Source of the DNA: Afipia clevelandensis ATCC 49720 | GTDB taxonomy: Bacteria > Pseudomonadota > Alphaproteobacteria > Rhizobiales > Xanthobacteraceae | Direction: 5' to 3' | Length of the DNA stretch: 64,000 bases | NCBI RefSeq assembly: GCF_000336555.1 | Contig: NZ_KB375281.1 | Span: 749,803 to 813,802 of the forward strand | Shown here: piece by piece, positions 26,955 through 38,569 of the stretch | How the letters are laid out: the number at the start of each line of letters is the position of its first letter | How positions within the stretch are numbered: the stretch's first letter is position 1 | Position numbers and translations under genes: made by a program | Notes under the pieces: model-generated | The model's input: only the letters and a program-made list of their open reading frames with translations | The model's database searches: none | What the model was told of the DNA's origin: nothing

Positions 26955-28046
26955 ATGTCCGCCAACAATCCCGGAACCAACCGCAAATACCGACTGGCTG
27001 TGATCCCTGGTGACGGGATTGGCAAGGAAGTCGTGCCCGAAGGGATTCGGGTGCTGGAAGCGGCGGCGAAGAAGTTCAATTTCAAACTCGAACTGGACGA
27101 TTTCGATTTCGCATCGTGCGATTACTATCAGAAGCACGGCAAGATGATGCCGGATGACTGGAAGGCGCAGATCGGCAGTCATGACGCAATTTTCTTCGGT
27201 GCGGTGGGCATGCCGTCGATCCTGCCGGATCACATTTCCCTGTGGGGATCACTGATTCAGTTTCGCCGTGAGTTCGACCAGTATGTGAACCTGCGTCCCG
27301 TTCGCCTGATGCCCGGCGTGCAATCGCCGCTGGCGGGCCGCAAGCCCGGCGATATCGACTTCTTTGTCGTGCGCGAGAACACCGAGGGCGAGTATTCATC
27401 CATCGGCGGGCGGATGTTCCCGGGGACCGACCGCGAGGTGGTGATTCAGGAAAGCGTCATGTCGCGCACCGGCGTCGACCGGATCCTGAAGTTCGCCTTT
27501 GAGCTTGCGCAAAGCCGCCCCAAGAAGCACCTGACCTCAGCCACGAAATCCAACGGTATCTCGATCACGATGCCGTATTGGGACGAGCGCGTGGAGGAGA
27601 TGGCAAAGGCCTATCCGGGCGTGAAGTGGGACAAGTATCATATTGATATTCTGGCCGCTCACTTCGTCCTGCATCCGGACTGGTTCGATGTGGTGGTCGG
27701 CTCCAACCTGTTTGGGGATATCCTGTCGGACCTCGGCCCGGCCTGCACCGGCACCATCGGCATTGCGCCCTCCGGCAGTCTCAATCCGGAACGGAAGTTT
27801 CCCTCGCTGTTCGAGCCGGTTCATGGCTCCGCGCCGGATATCGCCGGGAAGGGAATTGCCAATCCGGTGGGTCAGATCTGGTCGGCGGCGATGATGCTGG
27901 ATCATCTCGGCGAGCCGGAAGCAGGCAAGGCCATTGTGACGGCCATCGAAACCGTGCTGGCCGATGAAAAGCGGCGCACCCGCGACTTGGGCGGCAAGGC
28001 CAACACGGTCGAGTGCGGCAAGGAAATCGCGCGATTGCTGGCCTGA
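26955..28046 (+). CDS. Tartrate / D-malate dehydrogenase-type beta-decarboxylating dehydrogenase
   Basis: 363 residues of the isopropylmalate/isocitrate dehydrogenase family. N-terminal VIPGDGIGKEVVPEG; the substrate loop FFGAVGMPSILPDHISLWG with Leu/Ser typical of tartrate and D-malate dehydrogenases rather than IPMDH; the metal-site Asp in GSNLFGDILSDL; and the NAD site EPVHGSAPDIAGKGIANP. It probably oxidatively decarboxylates D-malate or tartrate with NAD+. I chose the ATG at 26955 because the conserved start is 11 residues on; the RBS is weak. Confidence 0.85.
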   Translation: MSANNPGTNRKYRLAVIPGDGIGKEVVPEGIRVLEAAAKKFNFKLELDDFDFASCDYYQKHGKMMPDDWKAQIGSHDAIFFGAVGMPSILPDHISLWGSLIQFRREFDQYVNLRPVRLMPGVQSPLAGRKPGDIDFFVVRENTEGEYSSIGGRMFPGTDREVVIQESVMSRTGVDRILKFAFELAQSRPKKHLTSATKSNGISITMPYWDERVEEMAKAYPGVKWDKYHIDILAAHFVLHPDWFDVVVGSNLFGDILSDLGPACTGTIGIAPSGSLNPERKFPSLFEPVHGSAPDIAGKGIANPVGQIWSAAMMLDHLGEPEAGKAIVTAIETVLADEKRRTRDLGGKANTVECGKEIARLLA

Positions 28047-28313
28047 CAGAGGCCTGCGACACGGCGTGATTGCCGGTTCGGCCGGCCGGAACGGGGGCGT
28101 GATCGGCGCCTTTGCGCACGGGTAATGTGACTGCGCGGGCCCTCTTCTAAGGGGCGCTCCCGCGTGGTTCGCATGGCGCTATGCCGAATTTGACGAAATC
28201 CCGAGCAATAAAAATAGCTTGTCTTGCCCTGCGTGTTGCGCTGCGCTATCCCTTCGAACCATTCCAATGTTCCGCGAATCCCCGGAACAAAGCCGACAGC
28301 ATAAGGGTCGCCG

Positions 28314-28679
28314 ATGGGCGGAATTTTGCAGAACTATCTGCCACTTGTGGTGTTTATCGGTGTTGCGACCGTGATCGGTCTTGCGCTGCTGATTGCACCT
28401 TTCATCGTCGCCTATCAGCAGCCCGATCCGGAAAAGCTGTCCGCCTATGAGTGCGGCTTCAATGCTTTCGACGATGCGCGCATGAAATTCGACGTCCGGT
28501 TTTACCTGGTCGCCATTCTTTTCATCATCTTCGATCTGGAAGTCGCCTTCCTGTTTCCGTGGGCCGTCGCGTTCGGCAAACTCGGCCTCGCCGGATTCTG
28601 GTCGATGATGGTGTTTCTCGGCGTGCTGACCATCGGCTTCGCCTATGAGTGGAAGAAGGGAGCGCTGGAATGGGATTGA
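28314..28679 (+). CDS. nuoA: NADH-quinone oxidoreductase subunit A
   Basis: 121 residues with three membrane segments. The conserved loop [33 protein letters not shown], which contains the quinone-site cysteine loop, is intact. First gene of the complex I operon. The region before it (28047-28313) carries no gene and should hold the operon promoter; a TTGACG at 28190-28195 is a candidate -35. It overlaps nuoB by 10 bp. Confidence 0.97.
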   Translation: MGGILQNYLPLVVFIGVATVIGLALLIAPFIVAYQQPDPEKLSAYECGFNAFDDARMKFDVRFYLVAILFIIFDLEVAFLFPWAVAFGKLGLAGFWSMMVFLGVLTIGFAYEWKKGALEWD

Positions 28680-29266
28680 GCCCGAACACGGCGCCTTCGA
28701 TCATGCAGCCCGCAGTCTCGCAGGCGGCTACGGGGATTCTCGACCCGCGCACCGGCCAGCCGGTCGGCGCGGACGACAGGTATTTCCTCGAGATCAACAG
28801 CGAACTGTCCGACAAGGGCTTCTTCGTTGCGGCGGCTGACGATCTCATTACGTGGGCGCGCACCGGCTCCCTGATGTGGATGACGTTCGGCCTCGCATGC
28901 TGCGCTGTCGAGATGATGCAGGGGTCGATGCCGCGCTATGACGTCGAGCGTTTCGGCTTCGCACCGCGCGCTTCGCCGCGCCAGTCGGACGTCATGATCG
29001 TCGCCGGCACGCTGACCAACAAGATGGCTCCCGCGCTCCGTAAGGTCTACGACCAGATGCCGGAGCCGCGTTACGTGATCTCGATGGGGTCGTGCGCCAA
29101 TGGCGGCGGCTACTATCATTATTCCTACTCGGTGGTGCGCGGCTGCGACCGCATCGTGCCTGTCGATATCTATGTTCCGGGTTGTCCTCCGACGGCGGAA
29201 GCGCTGCTTTATGGCGTGCTGCTGCTGCAGAAGAAGATCCGGCGCACCGGCACCATTGAACGGTAA
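28670..29266 (+). CDS. nuoB: NADH-quinone oxidoreductase subunit B
   Basis: 198 residues. Carries the N2 [4Fe-4S] ligands: CC in [11 protein letters not shown] in [10 protein letters not shown] and C in [11 protein letters not shown]. It has a 35-residue N-terminal extension rich in Pro/Gln typical of alphaproteobacteria. The ATG at 28670 is chosen because it lies inside the nuoA end with GGGAGCGCTGGA upstream. Confidence 0.97.
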   Translation: MGLSPNTAPSIMQPAVSQAATGILDPRTGQPVGADDRYFLEINSELSDKGFFVAAADDLITWARTGSLMWMTFGLACCAVEMMQGSMPRYDVERFGFAPRASPRQSDVMIVAGTLTNKMAPALRKVYDQMPEPRYVISMGSCANGGGYYHYSYSVVRGCDRIVPVDIYVPGCPPTAEALLYGVLLLQKKIRRTGTIER

Positions 29267-29287
29267 GGCTGCGAACGGTAAGCACAC

Positions 29288-29926
29288 ATGGACGACGCGA
29301 AACTCAACGCACTTGGTGAGACGATCGTGGCCGCGCTGCCCGGCGCGGCTCTCGGACACGCGGTGACGTTCAACCAGCTTGCGATCTCGGTCGACCTCTC
29401 GAAGATCGTCGACATCGTGCGTGTGCTGAAGACCGATCCGCGCTTCCGCTTCGTCAATGTGACGGACGTGACCGCGGTGGATTATCCCGGCCGCGAGAAC
29501 CGTTTCGACGTGGTCTACCACTTCATGTCACCGGTGCTGAACGCGCGCATTCGCCTCTCCGGCGAAGCGAATGAGACGACGCAGGTGCCGTCGATCATCG
29601 GCGTGTTTCCCGGCGCGGACTGGTTCGAGCGCGAAACCTATGATCTCTATGGCGTGATTTTTGTCGGTCATCCCGACATGCGCCGTCTGCTCACGGACTA
29701 CGGTTTCGACGGCCATCCGCTGCGCAAGGATTTCCCGCTCACCGGTTTCGTCGAGGTTCGCTACGACGACGCCGAGAAGCGCGTCGTCTATGAGCCGGTG
29801 CGGCTCAATCAGGAATTCCGCAAGTTCGATTTCCTCTCGCCATGGGAAGGCGCTGACTACGCGCTGCCGGGCGACGAGAAGGCCGCTGCGCCCGCGTCGG
29901 CGCCAGCACCAAAGGCAGGTGGCTGA
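29288..29926 (+). CDS. nuoC: NADH-quinone oxidoreductase subunit C
   Basis: 212 residues (30-kDa subunit). The signature [40 protein letters not shown] is intact. The C-terminus ends in an Ala/Pro-rich tail ([18 protein letters not shown]). It is not fused to NuoD, unlike in E. coli. The stop overlaps the nuoD start (TGATG). Confidence 0.97.
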   Translation: MDDAKLNALGETIVAALPGAALGHAVTFNQLAISVDLSKIVDIVRVLKTDPRFRFVNVTDVTAVDYPGRENRFDVVYHFMSPVLNARIRLSGEANETTQVPSIIGVFPGADWFERETYDLYGVIFVGHPDMRRLLTDYGFDGHPLRKDFPLTGFVEVRYDDAEKRVVYEPVRLNQEFRKFDFLSPWEGADYALPGDEKAAAPASAPAPKAGG

Positions 29927-31134
29927 TGAGCGAGGTTCTCAACGCCGAACAGACCGGCATGCGCAACTTCACGATCAACTTCGGCCCGCAGCATCCGGCG
30001 GCGCACGGCGTGTTGCGCCTTGTGTTGGAGCTTGACGGCGAAGTGGTCGAGCGCGTGGACCCTCACATCGGTCTGCTTCATCGCGGCACCGAAAAGCTGA
30101 TCGAGCAGAAGACCTATCTGCAGGCGATTCCTTACTTCGACCGGCTCGATTATGTCGCGCCGATGAATCAGGAGCATGCGTTCTGCCTGGCTGCGGAAAA
30201 GCTGCTCGGCATTCAGGTGCCGCGCCGCGGCCAGTTGATCCGCGTGCTTTATTGCGAGATCGGCCGCATCCTGTCGCATCTCCTCAACGTCACCACGCAG
30301 GCGATGGACGTCGGCGCGCTGACGCCGCCGCTCTGGGGCTTCGAAGAGCGCGAAAAGCTGATGGTGTTCTATGAGCGCGCATCCGGCTCGCGCATGCATG
30401 CGGCGTTCTTCCGCGTCGGCGGCGTGCATCAGGACCTGCCGCCCGCGCTGATCAACGACATCGAGGCGTGGTGCGATCCGTTCCTCAAGGTCGTGGACGA
30501 TCTCGAAACGCTTCTCACCGACAACCGCATCTTCAAGCAGCGCAACGTCGACATTGGCGTTGTGACGCTCGAGCAGGCGTGGGAATGGGGCTTCTCCGGC
30601 GTGATGGTGCGCGGCTCGGGTGCTGCGTGGGATCTGCGCAAGTCGCAGCCTTACGAGTGCTACGACGAAATGGATTTCGATATTCCGATCGGCAAGAACG
30701 GCGACTGCTACGATCGCTACTGCATCCGCATGGAAGAAATGCGCCAGTCCGTGCGCATCATGAAGCAGTGCATCGAGAAACTTCGCGCGCCCGAAGGGCA
30801 GGGGCCGGTTGTCGTCGACGATAACAAGATCGCGCCGCCCCGCCGCAGCGAGATGAAGCGCTCGATGGAAGCGTTGATCCATCACTTCAAGCTCTACACG
30901 GAAGGCGTCCACGTTCCGGCCGGCGAAGTCTATGCCGCGGTGGAAGCGCCCAAGGGTGAATTCGGCGTGTTCCTGGTCGCCGACGGCACCAACAAGCCCT
31001 ACAAGTGCAAGATCCGCGCGCCGGGCTTCGCTCACCTTCAGGCGATGGACTTTATCTGCAGGGGACATCTGCTTGCGGACGTCTCCGCCATTCTGGGTTC
31101 ACTCGACATCGTGTTCGGCGAGGTGGATCGCTGA
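29926..31134 (+). CDS. nuoD: NADH-quinone oxidoreductase subunit D
   Basis: 402 residues (49-kDa subunit), related to NiFe-hydrogenase large subunits. Starts with [21 protein letters not shown], which contains the quinone-binding His, and ends with a conserved DIVFGEVDR. It forms the quinone chamber with NuoB. Its stop overlaps the start of an FkbM methyltransferase gene (TGATG), where nuoE would normally follow. Confidence 0.97.
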   Translation: MSEVLNAEQTGMRNFTINFGPQHPAAHGVLRLVLELDGEVVERVDPHIGLLHRGTEKLIEQKTYLQAIPYFDRLDYVAPMNQEHAFCLAAEKLLGIQVPRRGQLIRVLYCEIGRILSHLLNVTTQAMDVGALTPPLWGFEEREKLMVFYERASGSRMHAAFFRVGGVHQDLPPALINDIEAWCDPFLKVVDDLETLLTDNRIFKQRNVDIGVVTLEQAWEWGFSGVMVRGSGAAWDLRKSQPYECYDEMDFDIPIGKNGDCYDRYCIRMEEMRQSVRIMKQCIEKLRAPEGQGPVVVDDNKIAPPRRSEMKRSMEALIHHFKLYTEGVHVPAGEVYAAVEAPKGEFGVFLVADGTNKPYKCKIRAPGFAHLQAMDFICRGHLLADVSAILGSLDIVFGEVDR

Positions 31135-32105
31135 TGGCGCAGCAGCCGATCATCTTTGACCGCACTACCGGTGAGATGACCGGTGCGTCTCCCTGGGAGC
31201 GCACCATCGGCTTTGCATTGCTCGCGGGCTCGAAGGTCGGCGCTTACATGTCCCATCGCGGCTACAACAGCGCCGCCAATCTTCTGAAGGCGTTGTTTCT
31301 GTCCGAGCGCGACATCAATGTCATGCTCAATCAGGATGCCGCGTTCTCGTTTCCGTATGGAGACGGGTACTGGAGCAAGCTGCTCAACCGCACCTTCAAG
31401 TATGAGGACGAGCTTGAGCTGTTCCTGCTCGATTCCAGGGACGTCAATTACACGCTGATCGATTGCGGCGCGAATTACGGCTACTGGTCGGTGATGGTGT
31501 CCAGCCAGCGGTTCGGCGCGCGCCCGTCCATTGCGATGGAGCCGTCATCGCGGAATTATCCGCGCCTTGCACACAATGCGAAGATCAATGGCGGCCGGTT
31601 CGAGGCGATCAACGCCGCGATCGGTTCAGCACGCGGCACCGCGCGTCTGTCGGGCAATCGTCACGAAGCATTCAGCATCGCCGGCGCTCCGGAAGACGGT
31701 GGCGAGGAAGTGCAGGTGCTGGCGCTCGATAACCTGATCGAGGACGGCAAGATTCCGGCGCAGGGCCGCTACATCATCAAGCTGGACGTCGAAGGCGTCG
31801 AGATCGACGCCATGAAGGGCGGCAAGCGCATTCTGGAAACGGATTCGGTCGTGGTCTGCGAGGAGCATGGCAACGATCCGACCCACAGCGTGTCGCGCTA
31901 CATCCTCGAACAGACGCCGATGAAAGCGATCATCCACGATCCGGCGACGGACCGGTTCGAGGAACTGACCAAGCTCTCGACGCTCGATCGCATCAAGGTG
32001 GCTTCGCATGTTGGCTACAACGTGTTCGCAACGTCGAGCGCGTTTTGGGAACAGCGCATCTACAGCATGAATTCTGGCAACGCGCGCCGCGCCATGACGA
32101 CTTAA
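31134..32105 (+). CDS. FkbM-family methyltransferase inside the nuo operon
   Basis: 323 residues. An N-terminal region of about 100 residues ([25 protein letters not shown]) is followed by an S-adenosylmethionine-binding Rossmann domain: motif [15 protein letters not shown] (about 108-121), acidic loop AMEPSS, and the FkbM motif [15 protein letters not shown]. FkbM enzymes usually methylate hydroxyl groups of sugars or other small molecules. Its start overlaps the nuoD stop by 1 bp and it is 35 bp before nuoE, so it is clearly cotranscribed with complex I genes. It is not a standard complex I component; target unknown. Confidence 0.85.
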   Translation: MAQQPIIFDRTTGEMTGASPWERTIGFALLAGSKVGAYMSHRGYNSAANLLKALFLSERDINVMLNQDAAFSFPYGDGYWSKLLNRTFKYEDELELFLLDSRDVNYTLIDCGANYGYWSVMVSSQRFGARPSIAMEPSSRNYPRLAHNAKINGGRFEAINAAIGSARGTARLSGNRHEAFSIAGAPEDGGEEVQVLALDNLIEDGKIPAQGRYIIKLDVEGVEIDAMKGGKRILETDSVVVCEEHGNDPTHSVSRYILEQTPMKAIIHDPATDRFEELTKLSTLDRIKVASHVGYNVFATSSAFWEQRIYSMNSGNARRAMTT

Positions 32106-32140
32106 GGAAGTGGCGCAATGAAAGACCGAAAGATTTAACG

Positions 32141-32779
32141 ATGGCCGTTCGCCGTTTGGCCCCTAAAGAAGTGCAGCCCACCAGCTTCGCGTTCACCGCG
32201 GAGAATCTGGAATGGGCGAAAGCGCAGATTGCGAAGTATCCGCCCGGCCGTCAGGCCTCTGCGGTGATCCCGATCCTGTGGCGCGTGCAGGAACAGCATG
32301 AAGGCTGGGTCTCGGAAGTCGCGATCCGTGCGGTCGCGGATCTCCTCGACATGCCGTATATCCGCGTGCTCGAAATCGCGACCTTCTACACGATGTTCCA
32401 GCTCGAGCCGGTCGGCAAGAAGGCCCATGTGCAGGTTTGCGGCACCACGCCGTGCATGCTGCGTGGCTCGAAGGACCTGATCGAGGTCTGCAAGAGCCGC
32501 ATCCATCACGATCCGTTCCACGTCTCGGCTGACGGCAATTTCTCGTGGGAGGAGGTCGAGTGCCTCGGCGCCTGCGTGAACGCCCCGATGGTGATGATCT
32601 GGAAGGACACCTACGAAGACCTGACGCCCGAAAGTCTGAACAAGGTTCTCGACGGTTTTGCGTCGGGCAATCCGCCGAAGCCCGGCCCGCAGATCGACCG
32701 TCAGTTCGCCGCGCCGGCCAGCGGGTTCACGTCGCTTAAATCGGACGATGCAGCCAAGCCACCGAAAGGTGCTTCATGA
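32141..32779 (+). CDS. nuoE: NADH-quinone oxidoreductase subunit E
   Basis: 212 residues (24-kDa subunit). Thioredoxin-like domain with the four N1a [2Fe-2S] ligands: Cys in VCGTTPCML and Cys in [11 protein letters not shown]-terminal extension of about 45 residues (PPKPGPQID...KPPKGAS) goes beyond the E. coli protein. The stop overlaps the next start (ATGA). Confidence 0.95.
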   Translation: MAVRRLAPKEVQPTSFAFTAENLEWAKAQIAKYPPGRQASAVIPILWRVQEQHEGWVSEVAIRAVADLLDMPYIRVLEIATFYTMFQLEPVGKKAHVQVCGTTPCMLRGSKDLIEVCKSRIHHDPFHVSADGNFSWEEVECLGACVNAPMVMIWKDTYEDLTPESLNKVLDGFASGNPPKPGPQIDRQFAAPASGFTSLKSDDAAKPPKGAS

Positions 32780-32955
32780 GCGCAGATCTGATCAAGCACA
32801 TGGCGTTTCATGCCGTTTGCGCGGCGGTGTTCATCTTTGTGCTGAACTTCTACATCCTGAAAACCGAACTTCAGTCCGCCGTGTTCTGGGCCATCGGCTT
32901 CGGCGTCATGGCGGCGGGTCTGGCGTATCAGCAATCCAAGCGTTCGGGGTCTTAA
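32776..32955 (+). CDS. Small two-helix membrane protein in the nuo operon
   Basis: 59 residues. Two predicted membrane segments: about 8-27 ([20 protein letters not shown]) and about 33-52 ([17 protein letters not shown]), joined by a short KTELQS turn, with a basic tail KRSGS. The start overlaps the nuoE stop by 4 bp (ATGA) and it is 10 bp before nuoF, so it is almost certainly translated. I know no such subunit in classical bacterial complex I. It could be an accessory or assembly subunit. Confidence 0.75.
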   Translation: MSADLIKHMAFHAVCAAVFIFVLNFYILKTELQSAVFWAIGFGVMAAGLAYQQSKRSGS

Positions 32956-32965
32956 GGTAGCGATC

Positions 32966-34291
32966 ATGCTCGACGACAAGGACCGCATCTTCCGCAATCT
33001 CTACGGCCAGGGCGACTGGGGCCTGAAGGGCGCGCGTGCGCGCGGCGCGTGGGATGGCACCAAAGCGATCATCGACAAGGGCCGTGACTGGATCGTCAAT
33101 GAGATGAAAGCGTCCGGCCTGCGCGGCCGAGGCGGCGCGGGATTCCCGACCGGCATGAAATGGTCCTTCATGCCGAAGGACAATGCCGATGGCCGTCCGA
33201 GCTATCTCGTTGTCAACGCCGACGAGTCAGAGCCCGGCACCTGCAAGGACCGCGAGATCATGCGGCACGATCCGCATCTGCTCGTCGAAGGCTGTCTGAT
33301 CGCCAGCGCCGCCATGGGCGCGCATGTCTGCTACATCTATGTGCGCGGTGAGTTCATCCGCGAGCGCGAGCATCTGCAAGCCGCGGTCGATCAGGCCTAT
33401 GAAGCCAAGCTGATCGGCAAGGACAACGTCCACGGCTATCCGTTCGATCTCTATGTTCATCACGGCGCGGGCGCATACATCTGCGGCGAGGAGACTGCGC
33501 TGCTCGAAAGCCTCGAAGGCAAGAAGGGTCAGCCACGCCTGAAGCCGCCGTTCCCGGCGAATGTCGGTCTGTATGGTTGCCCGACCACGGTGAACAACGT
33601 GGAGTCGATTGCGGTAGCGCCGGACATTCTGCGCCGTGGCGCGGCATGGTTCTCGTCGATTGGTCGCGCCAACAATGTCGGCACCAAGCTCTATGGCATC
33701 TCAGGTCATGTGAACACGCCGTGTGTCGTTGAAGATGCGATGGGTGTGACCTTCCGCGAACTGATCGAGAAGCACGGTGGCGGCATTCGCGGCGGCTGGG
33801 ATAATCTTTTGGCGATCATTCCCGGCGGCGCATCGTGTCCGCTGATCCCCGCTGCGGATTGTCAGGACCTGATCATGGATTTCGATGGCACCCGCGCGGT
33901 GAAGTCGAGTTTCGGTACCGCCGGCATGATCGTGATGGACAAGTCGACCGACGTGGTCGCGGCCATCGCGCGTATTTCCTACTTCTTCAAGCATGAGAGC
34001 TGCGGCCAGTGCACGCCGTGCCGCGAAGGCACCGGCTGGATGTGGCGCGTGCTGTCGCGCATGGTCGAGGGCCGCGCCCACAAGCGCGAGATCGACATGC
34101 TGCTTGAGGTCACCAAGCAGGTCGAGGGTCACACTATCTGCGCGCTCGGCGACGCGGCGGCGTGGCCGATCCAGGGCTTGATCCGCGCCTTCCGTCCAGA
34201 GATCGAACGGCGCATCGACGATTTCACGCGCAAGGCCACGCTGGATGATCAGGGCGTCCTCGATCCATTCCACATGGTCGCGGCGGAGTAA
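32966..34291 (+). CDS. nuoF: NADH-quinone oxidoreductase subunit F
   Basis: 441 residues (51-kDa subunit). NADH/FMN site [13 protein letters not shown] and the second glycine-rich stretch [16 protein letters not shown]; the N3 [4Fe-4S] ligands are CxxC in [14 protein letters not shown] and the distal Cys in [13 protein letters not shown]. It is the electron entry point from NADH. nuoG starts 4 bp after its stop. Confidence 0.97.
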   Translation: MLDDKDRIFRNLYGQGDWGLKGARARGAWDGTKAIIDKGRDWIVNEMKASGLRGRGGAGFPTGMKWSFMPKDNADGRPSYLVVNADESEPGTCKDREIMRHDPHLLVEGCLIASAAMGAHVCYIYVRGEFIREREHLQAAVDQAYEAKLIGKDNVHGYPFDLYVHHGAGAYICGEETALLESLEGKKGQPRLKPPFPANVGLYGCPTTVNNVESIAVAPDILRRGAAWFSSIGRANNVGTKLYGISGHVNTPCVVEDAMGVTFRELIEKHGGGIRGGWDNLLAIIPGGASCPLIPAADCQDLIMDFDGTRAVKSSFGTAGMIVMDKSTDVVAAIARISYFFKHESCGQCTPCREGTGWMWRVLSRMVEGRAHKREIDMLLEVTKQVEGHTICALGDAAAWPIQGLIRAFRPEIERRIDDFTRKATLDDQGVLDPFHMVAAE

Positions 34292-34295
34292 TACG

Positions 34296-36374
34296 ATGAC
34301 CAAAATTCTCGTCGACGGCAAAGAGATCGATGTTCCGGCCGAATACACGCTGCTTCAGGCGTGCGAGGCGGCGGGCGCTGAAATTCCGCGGTTTTGCTAT
34401 CACGAACGTCTGTCCATCGCCGGCAACTGCCGCATGTGCCTGATCGAAGTGAAGGGCGGTCCGCCGAAGCCTGTTGCATCGTGCGCGCAGAACGTGCGCG
34501 ACTTGCGGCCGGGTCCGAACGGTGAACTGCCTGCGATATTCACCAGGTCGCCGATGGTGAAGAAGGCACGCGAAGGCGTGATGGAGTTCCTTCTGATCAA
34601 CCATCCGCTCGACTGCCCGATCTGCGATCAGGGCGGCGAGTGCGATCTGCAGGATCAGGCAATGGGCTACGGTGTGGACACCACCCGTTTCGCCGAAAAC
34701 AAGCGCGCAGTCGAAGACAAGTATCTCGGCGCGCTGGTGAAGACCTCGATGACCCGCTGCATTCAGTGCACGCGTTGCGTTCGCTTCTCGACCGAAGTGT
34801 GCGGCGTGCCGGAAATGGGCCTGACCGGCCGCGGCGAGGACGTCGAAATCACGACCTATCTGCAGACCGCACTGACGTCCGAACTGCAGGGCAACCTCGT
34901 GGACATCTGCCCGGTGGGCGCGCTGACCTCGAAGCCTTATGCGTTTGCCGCGCGTCCGTGGGAACTCGGCAAGACCCAGTCCATCGACGTGATGGATGCG
35001 GTCGGCTCCAATATCCGCGTCGATACGCGCGGCCGCGAAGTGATGCGCATTCTGCCGCGCGTCAACGAGAACGTGAATGAGGAGTGGATCTCCGACAAGA
35101 CGCGCCACATCGTCGATGGCCTGCGCACGCAGCGTCTCGACCGGCCGTACATTCGCGAGAACGGAAAGCTGCGGGCGGCATCGTGGTCCGAAGCATTCGC
35201 GGCGATTGCTGCAAAGACCTCGTCGCTTCACGGTCCGCGCATCGGCGCGATTGCCGGCGACCTTGCCGCAGTCGAAGACATGTACGCACTCAAGGAGCTT
35301 CTGGCGCGGTTCGGATCGAACAATGTCGCGACACAGGATGGCGCAGCCTTCGATCCGAAGGCCGGACGCGCGTCCTACATCTTCAACCCGACCATTGCGG
35401 GGATCGAACAGGCCGATGCGCTGCTGATCATCGGCTCCAATCCGCGCAAGGAAGCGTCCGTGCTCAATGCACGCATCCGCAAGCGCTGGCGCTCGGGTGC
35501 ACTCAAGGTCGGCCTCATCGGCGACAATGCCGATCTGACCTATGACTATGAGCATCTCGGTGCAGGCGCCGAGACGTTGAGCGATCTTGCCGCGGGCAAG
35601 CACTCGTTCGCCGACGTGCTGAAGAACGCAAAGAATCCGATCGTGCTGGTCGGCGCGGGCGTCGCCGCCCGTCATGACGGCGCGGCTGTGCTGGCGCTGG
35701 CCGCAAAGCTCGCATCGGACTTCGGCGCGGTGAAGGACGGCTGGAACGGCTTCGCGGTTCTCCAGAAGGCCGCCTCGCAGGTCGGCGCGCTGGATATCGG
35801 CTTTGCGCCGGGTGCAGGCACGTTGACCGTGGCGCAGATGAGCACGTTCGGCACGCTCGATGTGTTGTTCTCGCTCGGCGCTGACGAGGTCAGCCCGGCG
35901 GACGGCACCTTCGTTGTCTATATCGGAACGCACGGGGACAAGGGCGCGCACCGCGCCGACGTCATACTGCCGGGTGCGGCGTATACCGAAAAGACCGGCA
36001 TTTACGTCAACACCGAAGGCCGTGTGCAGATGGCCAACCGCGCTGCGTTCCCGCCGGGTGACGCGCGCGAGGATTGGGCGATCATCCGTGCGCTGTCCGA
36101 AGCGGTCGGCAAAAAGCTGCCGTTCGATTCATTGGCGCAATTGCGTCAAGCCTTGTTCAAGGCCGTGCCGCACCTGATGCGGATTGACCAGATCGAGGCC
36201 GGCGATGCGGCGGGCGTGAAGGCGCTCGCGGTGCGTGCCGGCTCGGTCGAGAAGGGCGCGTTCAAGAGCCCGATCGAGGATTTCTATCTGACCAATCCCA
36301 TCGCGCGGGCCTCCGCGGTGATGGCCGAATGTTCCAGACTCGCCTCCGGGCGGATGCTGACGGCGGCGGAGTGA
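34296..36374 (+). CDS. nuoG: NADH-quinone oxidoreductase subunit G
   Basis: 692 residues (75-kDa subunit). N-terminal [2Fe-2S] ferredoxin domain ([15 protein letters not shown]), the His-Cys cluster motif [18 protein letters not shown], and a [4Fe-4S] motif [12 protein letters not shown] with the distal Cys in VDICPVGAL. The rest is a molybdopterin-oxidoreductase-like domain without a cofactor. The extra cysteines of the N7 cluster found in E. coli and Thermus are absent, as in mitochondria. The ATG at 34296 is chosen from the conserved start MTKILVDG. Confidence 0.96.
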   Translation: MTKILVDGKEIDVPAEYTLLQACEAAGAEIPRFCYHERLSIAGNCRMCLIEVKGGPPKPVASCAQNVRDLRPGPNGELPAIFTRSPMVKKAREGVMEFLLINHPLDCPICDQGGECDLQDQAMGYGVDTTRFAENKRAVEDKYLGALVKTSMTRCIQCTRCVRFSTEVCGVPEMGLTGRGEDVEITTYLQTALTSELQGNLVDICPVGALTSKPYAFAARPWELGKTQSIDVMDAVGSNIRVDTRGREVMRILPRVNENVNEEWISDKTRHIVDGLRTQRLDRPYIRENGKLRAASWSEAFAAIAAKTSSLHGPRIGAIAGDLAAVEDMYALKELLARFGSNNVATQDGAAFDPKAGRASYIFNPTIAGIEQADALLIIGSNPRKEASVLNARIRKRWRSGALKVGLIGDNADLTYDYEHLGAGAETLSDLAAGKHSFADVLKNAKNPIVLVGAGVAARHDGAAVLALAAKLASDFGAVKDGWNGFAVLQKAASQVGALDIGFAPGAGTLTVAQMSTFGTLDVLFSLGADEVSPADGTFVVYIGTHGDKGAHRADVILPGAAYTEKTGIYVNTEGRVQMANRAAFPPGDAREDWAIIRALSEAVGKKLPFDSLAQLRQALFKAVPHLMRIDQIEAGDAAGVKALAVRAGSVEKGAFKSPIEDFYLTNPIARASAVMAECSRLASGRMLTAAE

Positions 36375-36384
36375 GCGTGACCCG

Positions 36385-37425
36385 ATGACCGAGTTTTTCG
36401 CAAGCGAACTCTGGACCGGCTATTTGTGGCCGCTCATCATCATCGCGGCGCAGAGTGTGCTGCTGCTGGTGGTGCTGCTGGTCGCGATTGCCTACATCCT
36501 GCTGGCCGACCGCAAGATCTGGGCGGCTGTGCAGATCCGTCGCGGCCCCAATGTGGTGGGTCCTTGGGGCCTGCTGCAATCCTTCGCCGACTTGCTCAAG
36601 TTCGTGCTGAAAGAGCCGACCATTCCGGATGGCTCTAACAAGGCCGTGTTCCTGCTCGCGCCGTTGGTCACCTGCGTGTTGGCGCTGGCGGCTTGGGCGG
36701 TGATCCCGGTCAATCTCAACTGGGTGATCGCCGACATCAATGTTGGCGTGCTCTACATTTTCGCGATCTCGTCGCTCTCGGTCTACGGCATCATCATGGC
36801 CGGCTGGTCGTCGAACTCGAAGTATCCGTTCCTCGCCGCGCTTCGTTCTGCCGCGCAGATGGTGTCTTACGAAGTCTCCATCGGCTTCGTGATCATCACT
36901 GTGCTGCTGTGCGTCGGTTCGCTGAATCTCAGCGCCATCGTGGCCGCTCAGGATACCAAGCTCGGCATTCTCGGCTGGTACTGGCTGCCGCTATTCCCGA
37001 TGTTCGTGGTGTTCTACGTATCGACGCTGGCGGAAACCAACCGTCCGCCGTTCGATCTCGTGGAAGCGGAATCCGAACTGGTCGCGGGCTTCATGACCGA
37101 ATACGGCTCGACGCCGTATCTGCTGTTCATGCTCGGCGAATATGTTGCGATTTGCACCATGTGCGCGCTGGCGACCATCCTGTTCCTCGGCGGCTGGCTG
37201 TCGCCGATCCCGTTCGCGCCGTTTACCTGGGTGCCGGGCGTGATCTGGTTCGCGCTGAAGCTGTTCTTCATGTTCTTCCTGATCGCGATGGCGAAGGCGA
37301 TTGTGCCGCGCTACCGCTACGACCAGCTCATGCGGCTGGGCTGGAAAGTGTTTCTTCCGTTGTCGCTGGCGATGGTGATCATCGTCGCGGGCGTGCTGCA
37401 GTTCGCCAACCTGGCGCCGAAGTGA
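36385..37425 (+). CDS. nuoH: NADH-quinone oxidoreductase subunit H
   Basis: 346 residues with eight membrane segments. Conserved loops [18 protein letters not shown] and [25 protein letters not shown], which line the quinone entry channel, are intact. Connects the peripheral and membrane arms. Confidence 0.97.
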   Translation: MTEFFASELWTGYLWPLIIIAAQSVLLLVVLLVAIAYILLADRKIWAAVQIRRGPNVVGPWGLLQSFADLLKFVLKEPTIPDGSNKAVFLLAPLVTCVLALAAWAVIPVNLNWVIADINVGVLYIFAISSLSVYGIIMAGWSSNSKYPFLAALRSAAQMVSYEVSIGFVIITVLLCVGSLNLSAIVAAQDTKLGILGWYWLPLFPMFVVFYVSTLAETNRPPFDLVEAESELVAGFMTEYGSTPYLLFMLGEYVAICTMCALATILFLGGWLSPIPFAPFTWVPGVIWFALKLFFMFFLIAMAKAIVPRYRYDQLMRLGWKVFLPLSLAMVIIVAGVLQFANLAPK

Positions 37426-37432
37426 GGGCATC

Positions 37433-37921
37433 ATGGGCATAGCATCCACAGCCAATTCGCTTCTGCTGAAAGAGTTTGTCTCGGCGTTTGTCCTCGCCAT
37501 GCGTTACTTCTTCAAGCCGAAGCCGACACTGAACTATCCCTTCGAGAAGGGACCGATCTCTCCGCGCTTCCGCGGCGAGCATGCGCTGCGCCGTTATCCG
37601 AACGGCGAAGAGCGCTGTATCGCCTGCAAGCTGTGCGAGGCGATCTGCCCGGCGCAGGCCATCACCATCGAGGCTGGCCCGCGCCGTAACGACGGCACCC
37701 GCCGCACGGTGCGTTACGACATCGACATGGTGAAGTGCATCTATTGCGGTCTCTGCCAGGAAGCCTGTCCGGTCGATGCCATCGTCGAAGGGCCGAATTT
37801 CGAGTTCGCGACGGAAACGCGCGAGGAACTTTATTATGACAAGGCGAGGTTGCTCGCCAACGGTGACCGCTGGGAGCGCGAGATTGCGAAAAATATCGAA
37901 CTCGATGCGCCGTACCGGTGA
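37433..37921 (+). CDS. nuoI: NADH-quinone oxidoreductase subunit I
   Basis: 162 residues. Two [4Fe-4S] motifs for clusters N6a and N6b: [12 protein letters not shown] and [12 protein letters not shown]. The amphipathic N-terminal helix contacts the membrane arm. It lies 7 bp after nuoH. Confidence 0.97.
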   Translation: MGIASTANSLLLKEFVSAFVLAMRYFFKPKPTLNYPFEKGPISPRFRGEHALRRYPNGEERCIACKLCEAICPAQAITIEAGPRRNDGTRRTVRYDIDMVKCIYCGLCQEACPVDAIVEGPNFEFATETREELYYDKARLLANGDRWEREIAKNIELDAPYR

Positions 37922-37930
37922 GGTGAGAGT

Positions 37931-38569
37931 ATGATCGGTCCCGCGCTCTTCTTTTATCTGTTTGCCGGCGTGTGCGTGGCGTCCGCGGTCATGGTCGTGA
38001 CCTCGCGGAACCCGGTTCACTCCGTGCTGTTCTTGATCCTCGCGTTCGTGAACGCGGCCGGGCTGTTCATGCTGCTCGGCGCGGAATTCCTCGCGATGAT
38101 CCTTGTGGTCGTTTACGTCGGCGCGGTCGCGGTGCTGTTCCTGTTCGTCATCATGATGCTGGACGTGGATTTCGCAGAGTTGCGTCAGGGCTTCATCGAA
38201 TATCTGCCGTTCGGGCTTCTGATCGGCGCGGTGTTCCTTGCCGAATTGCTGCTGGTCGCGGGCGGGTGGGTTTTGAACCCGAATATTGCGAAAGCGATCA
38301 CGGCTCCGATCCCGGGCGGCGTCACCAACACCGAGGCGCTCGGCCTCGTGCTCTATACGAAGTATCTGCCGTACTTCCAGCTTGCGGGCCTCGTGCTGCT
38401 GGTCGCGATGATCGGCGCCATCGTGCTCACGCTGCGGCACAAGCCGAGCGTGAAGCGTCAGGACATCAATGTCCAAAACGCCCGCACCAAGGCGGCTGCG
38501 ATGGACGTGCGCAAGGTTGCGGTTGGGCAGGGCCTGCAGGATGCGGATTCCGGGGAGTGGGTGAAATGA
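37931..38569 (+). CDS. nuoJ: NADH-quinone oxidoreductase subunit J
   Basis: 212 residues with five membrane segments; conserved [20 protein letters not shown] and the pi-bulge helix [21 protein letters not shown]. The C-terminal ~40 residues are soluble. The stop overlaps the nuoK start (ATGA). Confidence 0.96.
   Translation: MIGPALFFYLFAGVCVASAVMVVTSRNPVHSVLFLILAFVNAAGLFMLLGAEFLAMILVVVYVGAVAVLFLFVIMMLDVDFAELRQGFIEYLPFGLLIGAVFLAELLLVAGGWVLNPNIAKAITAPIPGGVTNTEALGLVLYTKYLPYFQLAGLVLLVAMIGAIVLTLRHKPSVKRQDINVQNARTKAAAMDVRKVAVGQGLQDADSGEWVK

Noticed and set aside
29857-31068. Long minus-strand open frame antisense to nuoD, and similar long antisense frames over nuoG, nuoL, nuoN, clpX and lon
   Set aside because: These are shadows of high-GC codon bias; the translations are low-complexity and rich in Arg, His, Asp and Val, and the plus-strand gene explains the region fully.
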